Position numbers and translations under genes: made by a program
Source: Paracoccaceae bacterium
GTDB taxonomy: Bacteria; Pseudomonadota; Alphaproteobacteria; Rhodobacterales; Rhodobacteraceae
DNA: 14,938 nt
Direction of reading: 5' to 3'
NCBI GenBank assembly: GCA_007134405.1
Contig: SLKW01000012.1
Location: 1-14,938, forward strand
Part shown: positions 1-7,486 of the stretch, in pieces
How the letters are laid out: every line of letters starts with the position of its first letter
Position numbering within the stretch: the first letter of the stretch is position 1
The notes under the pieces: model-generated
The model's input: the letters and a program-made list of their open reading frames with translations, nothing else
The model's database searches: none
What the model was told of the DNA's origin: nothing

Positions 1-2
1 AC

Positions 3-518
3 GGCCGCACGGTCGACTTCAAGCAGACGCTGATCGTGCTGACCTCGAACCTCGGCAGCCAGGCGTTGAGCCAGATGCCCGACGGTGCCGATCCGACCGA
101 GGCGCGGGCGCAGGTGATGGAAGCCGTGCGCGCCCATTTCCGGCCGGAATTCCTCAACCGGCTCGACGAGACGGTGATCTTCGACCGACTGGGCCGCGAG
201 GACATGGACGGCATCGTCGAGATCCAGCTGCGGCGTCTGACCAAGCGTCTGGCGGGCCGCAAGATCGCGCTGGAGCTGGACGAGGCGGCGCATAAGTGGT
301 TGGCGGACAAGGGTTATGACCCGGTCTATGGTGCCCGGCCGCTGAAGCGCGTGATCCAGCGGCATCTGCAGGATCCGCTGGCGCAGATGCTTCTTTCCGG
401 CGAGGTGATGGACGGCGCGACAGTGCCGGTGAGCGCGGAGCCGGAGGGGCTGATCATCGCGGGCATGGCGCATGGCGACGATGCCGAAGCCCCGCCACGG
501 ATGAAGATAGTGCACTGA
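3..518 (+). CDS. clpB: ClpB disaggregase, C-terminal part (5' end outside window)
   Basis: This is the last 171 codons of the ATP-dependent chaperone ClpB, a cytoplasmic hexamer that pulls proteins out of aggregates together with DnaK. The reading frame is open from base 3, so the gene begins before the window. Visible are the GRTVDF strand and the sensor-1 region ending in TSNLGS, the conserved RPEFLNRLDE segment with the arginine finger of the second AAA+ module, and the C-terminal D2 small domain with the sensor-2 signature GARPLKR. These match ClpB rather than ClpA or ClpC, as does the short tail after the small domain. The stop is at 516-518, followed 24 bases later by a strong hairpin terminator, so clpB ends its own transcription unit. 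No defects are visible in the part present. Identification is very secure; only the missing N-terminal two thirds cannot be checked. Confidence 0.96.
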   Translation, partial: GRTVDFKQTLIVLTSNLGSQALSQMPDGADPTEARAQVMEAVRAHFRPEFLNRLDETVIFDRLGREDMDGIVEIQLRRLTKRLAGRKIALELDEAAHKWLADKGYDPVYGARPLKRVIQRHLQDPLAQMLLSGEVMDGATVPVSAEPEGLIIAGMAHGDDAEAPPRMKIVH

Positions 519-542
519 TCTGCAATCGACTTTTCACCCGGC

Positions 543-574
543 AAAGGCCGGCGCCGTAAGGCGCCGGCCTTTTT
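543..574 (+). terminator. Rho-independent terminator of clpB
   Basis: A perfect 13-bp inverted repeat (543-555 with 560-572) encloses a GTAA loop. The right arm runs into a T-run (570-574). It starts 24 bases after the clpB stop. The hairpin has A residues at its left foot, so it could also terminate transcription from the other strand, but no gene arrives from that side. Confidence 0.92.
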
Positions 575-636
575 CGTTGCGCCTGCGCCGCGGCGTCTGC
601 GGCCTTGTTTTCGCGGGCCGAGGCGCGGGCGGCAGA

Positions 637-720
637 TGGTTGACGAAAGCTTACCAGGGTGTGCGGGCGCGTTGGTCCCGGCGACCGGGAAATGGGGCGG
701 ATCGCCTTGGTTTGTTGGGA
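637..720 (+). repeat. Intergenic repeat element, copy 1
   Basis: It begins with TGGTTGACGAAAGCTT (637-652), contains GCGGATCG (697-704) and ends with TTTGTTGGGA (711-720). The same three blocks occur in the same order after nusB (14851-14934), and the first and last blocks are exactly 74 bp apart in both copies. The bases between the blocks are poorly conserved. The first block resembles a TTGA/TTAA-N7-TTAA type site, but only loosely. Function unknown. Confidence 0.6.
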
Positions 721-729
721 TTCCGGACG

Positions 730-780
730 GGTGGCAAGCTGGTGGCACGTGGGTGGCACGTGGGTGGCACGTGGGTGGCA
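730..780. repeat. 11-bp tandem repeat containing CACGTG
   Basis: There are three perfect copies of GGTGGCACGTG (741-773), a partial fourth (774-780, GGTGGCA), and a diverged copy in front (730-740, GGTGGCAAGCT). The period of 11 bp is about one helical turn, and each junction carries the palindrome CACGTG. It lies in the clpB-pstS intergenic region with no gene around it. It could be a cluster of protein-binding sites or a simple slippage product. Confidence 0.85.
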
Positions 781-889
781 GTTTGCGCCATTTGGGGCCG
801 ACTCCGGGAAAACCCGCGCTTCTGCGCAGCGCACGATGGGGGGGGCGGGACGCGACGCCTCGGCTGGGAAAACTCGCCCGAAAATGGCG

Positions 890-924
890 ATAGGGCCAGA
901 TTCATGGGGCCAATAGGGCCAGAT
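890..924. repeat. Short direct repeat ATAGGGCCAGAT
   Basis: Two identical 12-base copies at 890-901 and 913-924, 23 bp start to start, with a GGGGCCA fragment between them. They lie in the non-coding stretch before pstS. No function is recognised. Confidence 0.6.
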
Positions 925-1080
925 GGCGCGCGAGGCCAGAAGCGGGAGCAACCGGGCCGGGCAGGCAACGGCGCGGGAGGAGATCAGGGTCTGGGGTTGG
1001 GGATGGGGGCGAGGCCGGCCGGGGCCCGCGCCGTTCCGCGCCCGGTCGCCGGGGCCGGGGTCGGTGGGCAATGAACCCGG

Positions 1081-1111
1081 CTGTCATCAAACTGTCATGT
1101 GACCGTGTCAT
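1081..1111 (+). promoter_or_regulatory. Pho box (PhoB operator) of the pst operon
   Basis: CTGTCATCAAACTGTCAT at 1081-1098 is two exact CTGTCAT heptamers spaced 11 bp, the classic PhoB-binding arrangement. A third partial repeat, GTGTCAT, follows at 1105-1111, slightly out of register (13 bp). The box ends 110 bp before the pstS start. In known Pho promoters the box replaces the -35 element; I cannot name a convincing -10 here, though TTACAT (1117-1122) is a candidate. Confidence 0.93.
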
Positions 1112-1208
1112 TGCCGTTACATCGCGCGGCTAAGCCGATGCCACCCAGCGCCCGGACAGAGACTCACCGGGCACCGCGGGCCAACGCACAGACTGAAATG
1201 GAGACATC

Positions 1209-2183
1209 ATGACCCGTCTGTCCCTGCTGCTTTCTTCCGCGACGCTCGCGCTCGCGACCACCGCCGGCGCACAGTCGGTGGATCCGAACCTGCCCGAGTA
1301 CCAGCCCGTCTCGGGCGTGTCGGGCAACCTCGTCTCGATCGGTTCGGACACGCTGAACAACCTGATGACGCTGTGGTCGGAAGGCTTCCGCAGCCATTAC
1401 CCGAACGTGGCCATCCAGATCCAGGGCGCCGGTTCGGGCACCGCCCCCCCCGCGCTGGTCGAGGGCACCGCCCAGTTCGGCCCGATGTCGCGGCCGATGC
1501 GCGGCACCGAGATCGAGGAGTTCGAGGCCCGCTACGGCTACGAGCCCACCCCGATCCGTGGCGCCATCGACGCGCTGGGTGTCTTCGTACACCGCGACAA
1601 CCCGCTGGAGTGCCTCAGCCTTCAGGAAGTCGACGCCATCTTCTCGTCCACCCGCTCCGGTGGCGCCGACGAGGCGATCACCACCTGGGGCCAGGTCGGG
1701 CTGGAAGGTGAATGGGCCGACCGTCCGATCGCCATGTACGGCCGCAACTCGGCCTCGGGCACCTATGGCTACTTCCGTGAAGTCGCGCTCTTCGGCGGCG
1801 ACTACAGCGCCGAAGTACGCGAGCAGCCCGGCTCTTCGACCGTGATCCAGGGTGTCGCGGCCGACGTCAACGGCATCGGTTATTCGGGCATCGGCTACGC
1901 CACCGCCGACGTGAAGGCAATCAGCCTGCGCGGCCCGGATGGCGAGTGCTACGAAGCCACCGCCGAAGATGCGTCCTCGGGCAACTATCCGATCGCACGC
2001 TTCCTCTACATCTACATGAACAAGGATCCGAACGCACAACTGGACCCGACGCGCGCCGAATTCGTCCGCTACGTCTACAGCCGCCAGGGTCAGGAAGACG
2101 TGGTCCGCGCGGGCTTCTTCCCGCTGGTGCAGGCGATCGCTGATCAGGATCTGGCGACCTTCGGTCTGGATGCGATCAACTGA
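1209..2183 (+). CDS. pstS: PstS, periplasmic phosphate-binding protein
   Basis: PstS captures inorganic phosphate in the periplasm and delivers it to the PstCAB importer. The 324-residue product starts with a Sec signal peptide: a short basic tip, a hydrophobic stretch of about residues 4-19, and probable cleavage after AGA at residue 21. Phosphate-binding loops are visible as SIGSDTLNN (43-51), GAGSGTAPP (73-81) and GRNSASGTYGYF (178-189). Two cysteines (135 and 247) could form a disulfide after export. Length fits the family. The ATG at 1209 is preceded by GGAGA at 1200-1204. The gene follows a Pho box and heads pstSCAB-phoR-phoU-phoB. A stable hairpin in the 64-bp gap to pstC may protect the pstS message so that it is made in excess, as expected for a binding protein. 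Identification is secure. Confidence 0.96.
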   Translation: MTRLSLLLSSATLALATTAGAQSVDPNLPEYQPVSGVSGNLVSIGSDTLNNLMTLWSEGFRSHYPNVAIQIQGAGSGTAPPALVEGTAQFGPMSRPMRGTEIEEFEARYGYEPTPIRGAIDALGVFVHRDNPLECLSLQEVDAIFSSTRSGGADEAITTWGQVGLEGEWADRPIAMYGRNSASGTYGYFREVALFGGDYSAEVREQPGSSTVIQGVAADVNGIGYSGIGYATADVKAISLRGPDGECYEATAEDASSGNYPIARFLYIYMNKDPNAQLDPTRAEFVRYVYSRQGQEDVVRAGFFPLVQAIADQDLATFGLDAIN

Positions 2184-2192
2184 TTGACGCCT

Positions 2193-2219
2193 TGCGGGCC
2201 GGCGCTGTGCCGGCCCGCA
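2193..2219 (+). promoter_or_regulatory. Stable hairpin between pstS and pstC
   Basis: A perfect 11-bp GC-rich stem (2193-2203 with 2209-2219) has a 5-base loop and starts 9 bases after the pstS stop. No T-run follows, so it is not a normal terminator. Inference: it blocks 3' exonucleases or partly slows polymerase, giving more pstS than pstCAB product, as seen with hairpins behind other binding-protein genes. Confidence 0.7.
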
Positions 2220-2247
2220 CCCCTTACCCAAGCCCGGCGGAAAATTC

Positions 2248-4881
2248 ATGCCCGACACGACCGCGCCCTCCCAGCACAGCGCCGCAGCCCGCGCCGAACG
2301 CCGCCGTCTGCGCAGTCTCGACACGAGGCGAAGCGTCGTCTGGGGCGAAAAGATCGCAGGGGGGGTGATCACCGTGGGCGGGCTCATGGTGATCTTCGCC
2401 GTTCTGGGGATCATGCTGTTCCTGTTCCGCGTGGTCATGCCGCTGATGGACGGCGGCGAGATGCTGGGAGACGTCCGCTACCAGCTCGACACCGAGCAGG
2501 ACGTGATCTGGGTGAACGGCGACGAGTTCCAGACGCTGGGCATCGCCGTTGCTGCCGAGGGGCGCGCGATCACCTACCACGTTCCGACCGGGACCGAGAT
2601 CGCCCGCACCGAGCTCGATTTTGGGGGCGCCGAGGTCACCGCCGTTTCCGGCACATTGTCGCGCGATCAGGTCGCCTTCGGCTTCGACGACGGCACGGTG
2701 CGCTTTGCCGAGCTGGGCTTTTCGACCGCGACCACCGCGCGGCGCAACCTGCCCGAGGGGCTCGCCCGGCTCGATGACCGCGACCGGATGGGCGACGGGC
2801 GCGTTTTCACCGAGGTCGGCACCGGCGATTTCCGCACGCTGTCGAGCGTCGTCGAGCTGGGCGAGGCCGAGGCGATCTCGGAGCATGCGATCATCGCCGT
2901 CGATTACCGCGTCGGCGGCACGCGCGAACGCCCGACGCTGGCCTTTGCGACGGTCGACGCGACGAACCAAGTCCGCGTCAGCCGCTCGCGCGTGCAGGTC
3001 AACATGATGACCAACGAGCAGACGATCACCACGACGACCTCGGAATTGCCGTCGCTGGACCTGGCGCCCGGCGTGTCGGTCACCGGAATCCTGCTGTCGG
3101 GCACGGGCGACCGGGCGATCGTGTCGACCGACGACGGGTTCGTGCACCGCTATGACCTTCGCAACATGGACGCCCCGCAACTGGCCGAGTCGCGCCGCGT
3201 CGGCGACGAGGGCGTGGCGGTCACCGCGATGACCTTTCTGTCGGGCGAGGAATCACTCGTCGTCGGCAGCGAGGACGGCTCGATCAACGTCTATTTCCGG
3301 CTGCAGACCGGCACGCGCGAGACCACCGACCGGCGCGAACTTGTCCGCGCCCGGACCCACGCGCAGATGCCCGCCGCCATCGTCGACCTGTCCGAGGCGC
3401 AGCGGCAGAAGGAATTCGTCGCCGTCGATGCCGAGGGCAATGTCTGGGTCTTCCATTCGACCTCTGATCAGGTGCTGTTCGAACTGGCGCGCTCGGGCGA
3501 CGTGACGACCGACTCGACCGCGATGATCTTCCCGCGCTCGAACGGCGTGATGCTGGTCAGCCAGGGCGGCGAGATCGAAGCCTGGCAATATGTCCAGCGC
3601 CATCCCGAGGTGACCCTGCGCGTCCTCTTCGGCCGCATCTGGTACGAGGGCTATGCGCAGCCCACCTTCGTCTGGCAATCGACCGCCGGCACCGACCTGG
3701 CCGAGCCCAAGTATTCGCTGGTGCCGCTGATCTTCGGCACGATGAAGGCCGCGTTCTACGCCATGCTCTTCGCCGTGCCGATCGCGCTGGGGGCGGCGAT
3801 CTATACGTCCGAATTCGTCGACCGGCGGGTGCGGGCGACCGTCAAGCCGATGATGGAGATGATGGAAAGCCTGCCCACGGTGGTCCTGGGCTTCATCGCG
3901 GCGCTGGTGCTGGCACCCCTGGTCGAGGAATGGATCGGGGCGGTGCTGGTCGGCTTCTTCGCGCTGCCGATGGGGCTGATGCTGGGCGCTTTCCTGTGGC
4001 AGATGCTGCCCGTGCAGACGGCGCTGAAGCTTGACGGGTTTCCGAAGTTCATCCTGATGGGCGCGTCGATCCTGGTCACCGCGCAGATCGCCATCTGGCT
4101 GGGCCCGCTGTTCGAGGCCGCGCTTTTCCACGGCGATTTCAAGCAGTGGACGACGGGGCGGATCGGCACCGGGACGCCCTTCATGTTCCTGATCCTCCTG
4201 CCGCTTTCCTACCTGATCGTCGCCTGGTCCTTCCGGAAGACGGTCGGCCACCACTACCGGGCGCTTCTGGGCGACCGCGACCGCGCCGCCGCCGGAAGGC
4301 TGGACGCGCTGCGCTGGCTGGTGATGCTGGCCGCGGCGATGGTGCTGTCCTACGCGTTTGCCGCGACGCTGACCGCCCTGGGCTACGATCCGCGCGGCGG
4401 CTTCATCGACAGCTACCAGCAGCGGAACGCGCTGGTCGTCGGCTTCATCATGGCCTTCGCCGTCATTCCCAACATCTACACGCTGGCCGAGGATGCGCTG
4501 AACGCGGTGCCCGGCCACCTGCGCGCGGCCTCGCTCGCCTGTGGGGCGACGCCCTGGCAGACGGCACTCTGGGTGGTGGTGCCGACCGCGGCCTCGGGCA
4601 TCTTCTCGGCGGTGATGATGGGGATGGGGCGCGCCGTGGGCGAGACGATGATCGTGGTGATGGCCGCGGGCAACACGCCGATCATGGAGTGGAACATCTT
4701 CTCGGGGCTGCGGACGCTTTCGGCCAACATCGCCATCGAATTGCCCGAGGCGGTGAAGGACGGCACCAACTACCGCGTGCTGTTCCTGGCCGCGCTCACG
4801 CTCTTCATCATGACCTTCGTCATCAACACCGCCGCCGAACTGGTCCGCCAGCGCTTCCGCAAGCGCGCCTTCCAGCTCTGA
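2248..4881 (+). CDS. pstC: PstC, large phosphate ABC permease with N-terminal propeller-like domain
   Basis: One of the two membrane subunits of the high-affinity phosphate importer. At 877 residues it is far longer than the classical form of about 300-320. A cytoplasmic tail rich in Arg leads to one membrane helix (about 36-60). A domain of about 400 residues, probably periplasmic, follows. Its repeated strand patterns, such as VSTDDGFVHRYDL (near 291), VVGSEDGSINVYF (near 340) and VDAEGNVWVF (near 393), resemble WD/beta-propeller blades. The permease part begins near residue 489 and has at least six hydrophobic segments, with the ABC-contacting loop around AEDALNAVPGHLRAASLACG (about 746-765). 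Enlarged PstC proteins occur in other proteobacteria. The ATG at 2248 has only a weak GGCGGA ribosome site at 2236-2241. The start is supported by the well-placed first helix. The propeller assignment is by eye and less certain than the permease. Confidence 0.92.
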   Translation: MPDTTAPSQHSAAARAERRRLRSLDTRRSVVWGEKIAGGVITVGGLMVIFAVLGIMLFLFRVVMPLMDGGEMLGDVRYQLDTEQDVIWVNGDEFQTLGIAVAAEGRAITYHVPTGTEIARTELDFGGAEVTAVSGTLSRDQVAFGFDDGTVRFAELGFSTATTARRNLPEGLARLDDRDRMGDGRVFTEVGTGDFRTLSSVVELGEAEAISEHAIIAVDYRVGGTRERPTLAFATVDATNQVRVSRSRVQVNMMTNEQTITTTTSELPSLDLAPGVSVTGILLSGTGDRAIVSTDDGFVHRYDLRNMDAPQLAESRRVGDEGVAVTAMTFLSGEESLVVGSEDGSINVYFRLQTGTRETTDRRELVRARTHAQMPAAIVDLSEAQRQKEFVAVDAEGNVWVFHSTSDQVLFELARSGDVTTDSTAMIFPRSNGVMLVSQGGEIEAWQYVQRHPEVTLRVLFGRIWYEGYAQPTFVWQSTAGTDLAEPKYSLVPLIFGTMKAAFYAMLFAVPIALGAAIYTSEFVDRRVRATVKPMMEMMESLPTVVLGFIAALVLAPLVEEWIGAVLVGFFALPMGLMLGAFLWQMLPVQTALKLDGFPKFILMGASILVTAQIAIWLGPLFEAALFHGDFKQWTTGRIGTGTPFMFLILLPLSYLIVAWSFRKTVGHHYRALLGDRDRAAAGRLDALRWLVMLAAAMVLSYAFAATLTALGYDPRGGFIDSYQQRNALVVGFIMAFAVIPNIYTLAEDALNAVPGHLRAASLACGATPWQTALWVVVPTAASGIFSAVMMGMGRAVGETMIVVMAAGNTPIMEWNIFSGLRTLSANIAIELPEAVKDGTNYRVLFLAALTLFIMTFVINTAAELVRQRFRKRAFQL

Positions 4882-4896
4882 GTCCCGGGGAACGCC

Positions 4897-6657
4897 ATGA
4901 GCACTTCATCCGAACACGACATCCCCGCCTCGGGCGGCGCCGGGCTCGCAGGGGTCGCCGCACGCGAAAGCGTCGCAGGCGGGCGGCGGGTGCGCCGGTT
5001 CAGCGCCGACATATCGGCGGTAGGCGAGCCGGGGCTCTGGGCCTTGGGCGGCGCGCTGGCGCTGGGGATCATCCTGATCGCGGGCTTTCTGGGTGTCGTT
5101 GCCTGGAACGGCGTCACCACCTTCTGGCCGAAGCCGATCGAACGGGTGGAGTTGCGCGATGGCGACGTGCTGGCGGGTGTCGCCCGCCGGTCGGGCACCT
5201 ACCGCGTGGGCCAGGACGTGCTTCTCCGGCTCGACGACGCGCAGCGGGCCGAGATCGAGGCGAACCTCGGTTTCGCCGACCGCACGCTCTACCAGACGGC
5301 GAACTACGACCTCTATGGCGACGATTTCCGCTGGGTGTCGGATTTCGAGGTGGCGAACGTCACGCAACCCGCCGATTTCCACTATTTCGAGCGCCAGACC
5401 TGGGGCGTCTTCATCGGCCGCGTCGCCGGGCTGACCATCGACGGGACGGAACGCGCCTTCGATCCGGCGCTGATGCAGCGCGAGCAGGCCGCCGCGCGCC
5501 AGCGGTTCAACGAGATCCGACGGCTGGAGCAGCGCGACATCGGGCGGATCAACCACCAGATCGAACGCGAACGCCTGGCCCAGCGGCGCGCCACACTGCG
5601 CCAGGGCGAGGAGGCCGCCGCCCCTGCCGTCGCCGAAAGCCAGGCCCGCATCGCCGATCTGCAAGCCGAGTTCCAGGTGCTGCAGGCCCGCGTGAATGAG
5701 ATCCGCGAGCGCGACCGCCGCTACCGCGTGCAGCTCGAGGAGGTCGGCGGCCGCACCATCGACACCGAGCTCAGCCAGATCGTTCGCTACTTTGCCGCCA
5801 ACCAGCTGTCGCTCTTCGAAAAGATCCGCATCTATTTCTCGCGCTGGTGGGAATTCGTCTCGGCCGAACCGCGCGAGGCGAACACGCAGGGCGGCGTTCT
5901 GCCCGCGATCTTCGGCACCGTTGCGATGACCATGTTGATGGTGATCTTCGTCGCCCCCTTCGGTGTCATCACCGCGCTTTACCTGCGCGAATACGCCAAG
6001 CAGGGGCGGCTGACCTCGATCGTGCGCATCTCGGTCAACAACCTCGCCGGCGTGCCGTCGATCGTCTACGGGGTCTTCGGGCTGGGGTTCTTCGCCTACA
6101 CGATGGGCGGCACGATCGACCAGCTTTTCTACCCCGAGGCGCTGCCGAACCCGACCTTCGGCAAGGGCGGCATCCTCTGGGCTTCACTCACGCTGGCGCT
6201 GCTCACGGTGCCGGTCGTGATCGTCGCCTCGGAAGAAGCGCTCGCCGCCGTGCCACGCTCGATGCGCGAGGGCTCGCTCGCCTGCGGGGCGTCGAAATGG
6301 CAGACGATCCGCTACGTCGTGCTGCCCAAGGCGCTGCCGGGCATCATGACCGGAATGATCCTTGCCATGGCGCGCGGTGCCGGAGAGGTCGCGCCGCTGA
6401 TGCTGGTCGGTGTCGTGAAGCTCGCCCCGGCCCTGCCCATCGACGGCTTCTTTCCCTTCATCCACCTCGACCGCAGCTTCATGCATCTGGGCTTCCACAT
6501 CTTCGACGTGGGCTTCCAGTCGCGAAATTCCGAGGCTGGCAAGCCCATGGTCTTCGTCACCACGCTGCTTCTGCTGGCGCTGATCGTGGCGATGAACGCC
6601 ACCGCCATCATCATCCGCAACCGGCTCAAGCGCCGCTACGCCACCGGCCAGTTCTGA
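4897..6657 (+). CDS. pstA: PstA, large phosphate ABC permease with coiled-coil insertion
   Basis: The second membrane subunit of the phosphate importer, partner of PstC. It has 586 residues against roughly 300 in the classical form. After a Gly/Ala/Arg-rich cytoplasmic start there is one membrane helix (about 46-70). An extra region, probably periplasmic, follows; its part from about 189 to 285 is a highly charged Arg/Glu/Gln helix with heptad character, likely a coiled coil. The permease domain starts near residue 330 and contains the ABC-contacting loop [20 protein letters not shown], whose pattern mirrors that in PstC. The gene lies 15 bp after pstC and 13 bp before pstB, with CGGGGAA (4886-4892) before the ATG. 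The enlargement parallels that of PstC, so the two extra domains may meet in the periplasm (inference). Identification as PstA is secure. Confidence 0.93.
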   Translation: MSTSSEHDIPASGGAGLAGVAARESVAGGRRVRRFSADISAVGEPGLWALGGALALGIILIAGFLGVVAWNGVTTFWPKPIERVELRDGDVLAGVARRSGTYRVGQDVLLRLDDAQRAEIEANLGFADRTLYQTANYDLYGDDFRWVSDFEVANVTQPADFHYFERQTWGVFIGRVAGLTIDGTERAFDPALMQREQAAARQRFNEIRRLEQRDIGRINHQIERERLAQRRATLRQGEEAAAPAVAESQARIADLQAEFQVLQARVNEIRERDRRYRVQLEEVGGRTIDTELSQIVRYFAANQLSLFEKIRIYFSRWWEFVSAEPREANTQGGVLPAIFGTVAMTMLMVIFVAPFGVITALYLREYAKQGRLTSIVRISVNNLAGVPSIVYGVFGLGFFAYTMGGTIDQLFYPEALPNPTFGKGGILWASLTLALLTVPVVIVASEEALAAVPRSMREGSLACGASKWQTIRYVVLPKALPGIMTGMILAMARGAGEVAPLMLVGVVKLAPALPIDGFFPFIHLDRSFMHLGFHIFDVGFQSRNSEAGKPMVFVTTLLLLALIVAMNATAIIIRNRLKRRYATGQF

Positions 6658-6670
6658 AACGGACCCAGTC

Positions 6671-7480
6671 ATGACCACGACCCTGGAATTCGAACCCACC
6701 GCCTATCACATCAACCGAAGCTCCGAAGGCCCGGTGCTGGAGATCAAGGACTTCAACCTCTGGTACGGGCAGAAGCAGGCGCTTTTCGACAACAATCTGG
6801 AGATTCAGAAGGGGATGGTCACGGCGCTGATCGGTCCCTCGGGTTGCGGCAAGTCGACGCTTCTGCGCTGCCTCAACCGGATGAACGACCTGGTCGACGA
6901 CCTGCGCATCGACGGCCGCATCCTGGCCGACGGGTTCGACATCTATGGCCCGGGCGTCGACGTCATCGCGCTGAGAAAGCGCATGGGCATGGTCTTCCAG
7001 AAGCCCAACCCGTTCGCGATGTCGATCTACGACAACATCTCGTACCCGCTGCGCGTCGATGGCGTCACCCGCAAGTCGATCCTGGACGAGACGGTGGAAC
7101 GCGCGCTGCGCTCGGCCGCGCTTTGGGACGAGGCGAAGGACCGACTGAGCGACACGGCGCTGGGGCTTTCCGGCGGCCAGCAGCAGCGGCTCTGCATCGC
7201 GCGCGCAGTCGCTTCGGACCCCGAGGTGCTTCTGATGGACGAGCCCTGCTCGGCCCTCGACCCGATCGCGACGGCCAAGATCGAAAGCCTGATCGCCGAC
7301 CTGCGCGGGCAGTATTCCATCGTGATCGTCACCCATTCGATGAGCCAGGCCGCGCGCGTCTCGGACAACACCGCCTTCATGTATCTGGGCCGGATCATCG
7401 AATACGGGGCCACCGAGACGATCTTTACGCGTCCTGTGAAATCCCGCACGAATGATTACGTGACCGGGAGGTTCGGATGA
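6671..7480 (+). CDS. pstB: PstB, ATP-binding subunit of the phosphate importer
   Basis: The cytoplasmic ATPase that drives phosphate uptake through PstC/PstA. The 269-residue product shows every ABC hallmark: Walker [10 protein letters not shown] (55-63), the Q-loop in VFQKPNPF, the signature LSGGQQQR (166-173), Walker B VLLMDEP (186-192) followed by CSALDP, and the switch histidine in THS (221-223). KPNPF and the segment CLNRMND after Walker A are typical of PstB among ABC proteins. The length is standard. The ATG at 6671 lies 13 bases after the pstA stop with no strong purine-rich ribosome site; translational coupling to pstA is likely. phoR begins 6 bases after its stop, which suits the known link between transporter state and PhoR. 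No unusual residues were seen. Confidence 0.97.
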   Translation: MTTTLEFEPTAYHINRSSEGPVLEIKDFNLWYGQKQALFDNNLEIQKGMVTALIGPSGCGKSTLLRCLNRMNDLVDDLRIDGRILADGFDIYGPGVDVIALRKRMGMVFQKPNPFAMSIYDNISYPLRVDGVTRKSILDETVERALRSAALWDEAKDRLSDTALGLSGGQQQRLCIARAVASDPEVLLMDEPCSALDPIATAKIESLIADLRGQYSIVIVTHSMSQAARVSDNTAFMYLGRIIEYGATETIFTRPVKSRTNDYVTGRFG

Positions 7481-7486
7481 GCCGAG

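Larger units (their letters stand above)
519..1208. other. Long intergenic region between clpB and pstS
   Basis: This 690-bp stretch separates clpB from pstS. After the clpB terminator I see no convincing gene. Open frames exist on both strands (for example 577-1074 plus and 454-1071 minus), but they are rich in Gly, Arg, Pro and Ala, lack a good ribosome site and resemble no family I know. The region holds several short repeats: a 16-base block shared with the region after nusB (637-652), an 11-bp tandem repeat (730-780), two copies of GGGAAAAC (806-813 and 866-873), and two copies of ATAGGGCCAGAT 23 bp apart (890-901 and 913-924). The last 130 bp carry the Pho box and leader of pstS. Confidence 0.75.

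Noticed and set aside
741..780. MraZ-type TGGG box array
   Set aside because: TGGGT recurs with an 11-bp period, but known MraZ arrays use a 10-bp period and sit before mraZ and the division cluster, which is not here.
577..1074. Open frame of 165 codons in the clpB-pstS gap, with an overlapping frame on the minus strand (454-1071)
   Set aside because: Composition is Gly/Arg/Ala/Pro-rich as expected for random open frames in high-GC DNA. There is no good ribosome site, no known domain, and it runs through the tandem repeats.
3253..4518. Long minus-strand frames inside pstS, pstC, phoU-phoB and ribB-ribH (for example 1164-2438, 3253-4518, 8565-10013, 13387-14226)
   Set aside because: They are antisense shadows of clearly identified genes, with His/Arg/Gln-rich low-complexity products and no family resemblance.
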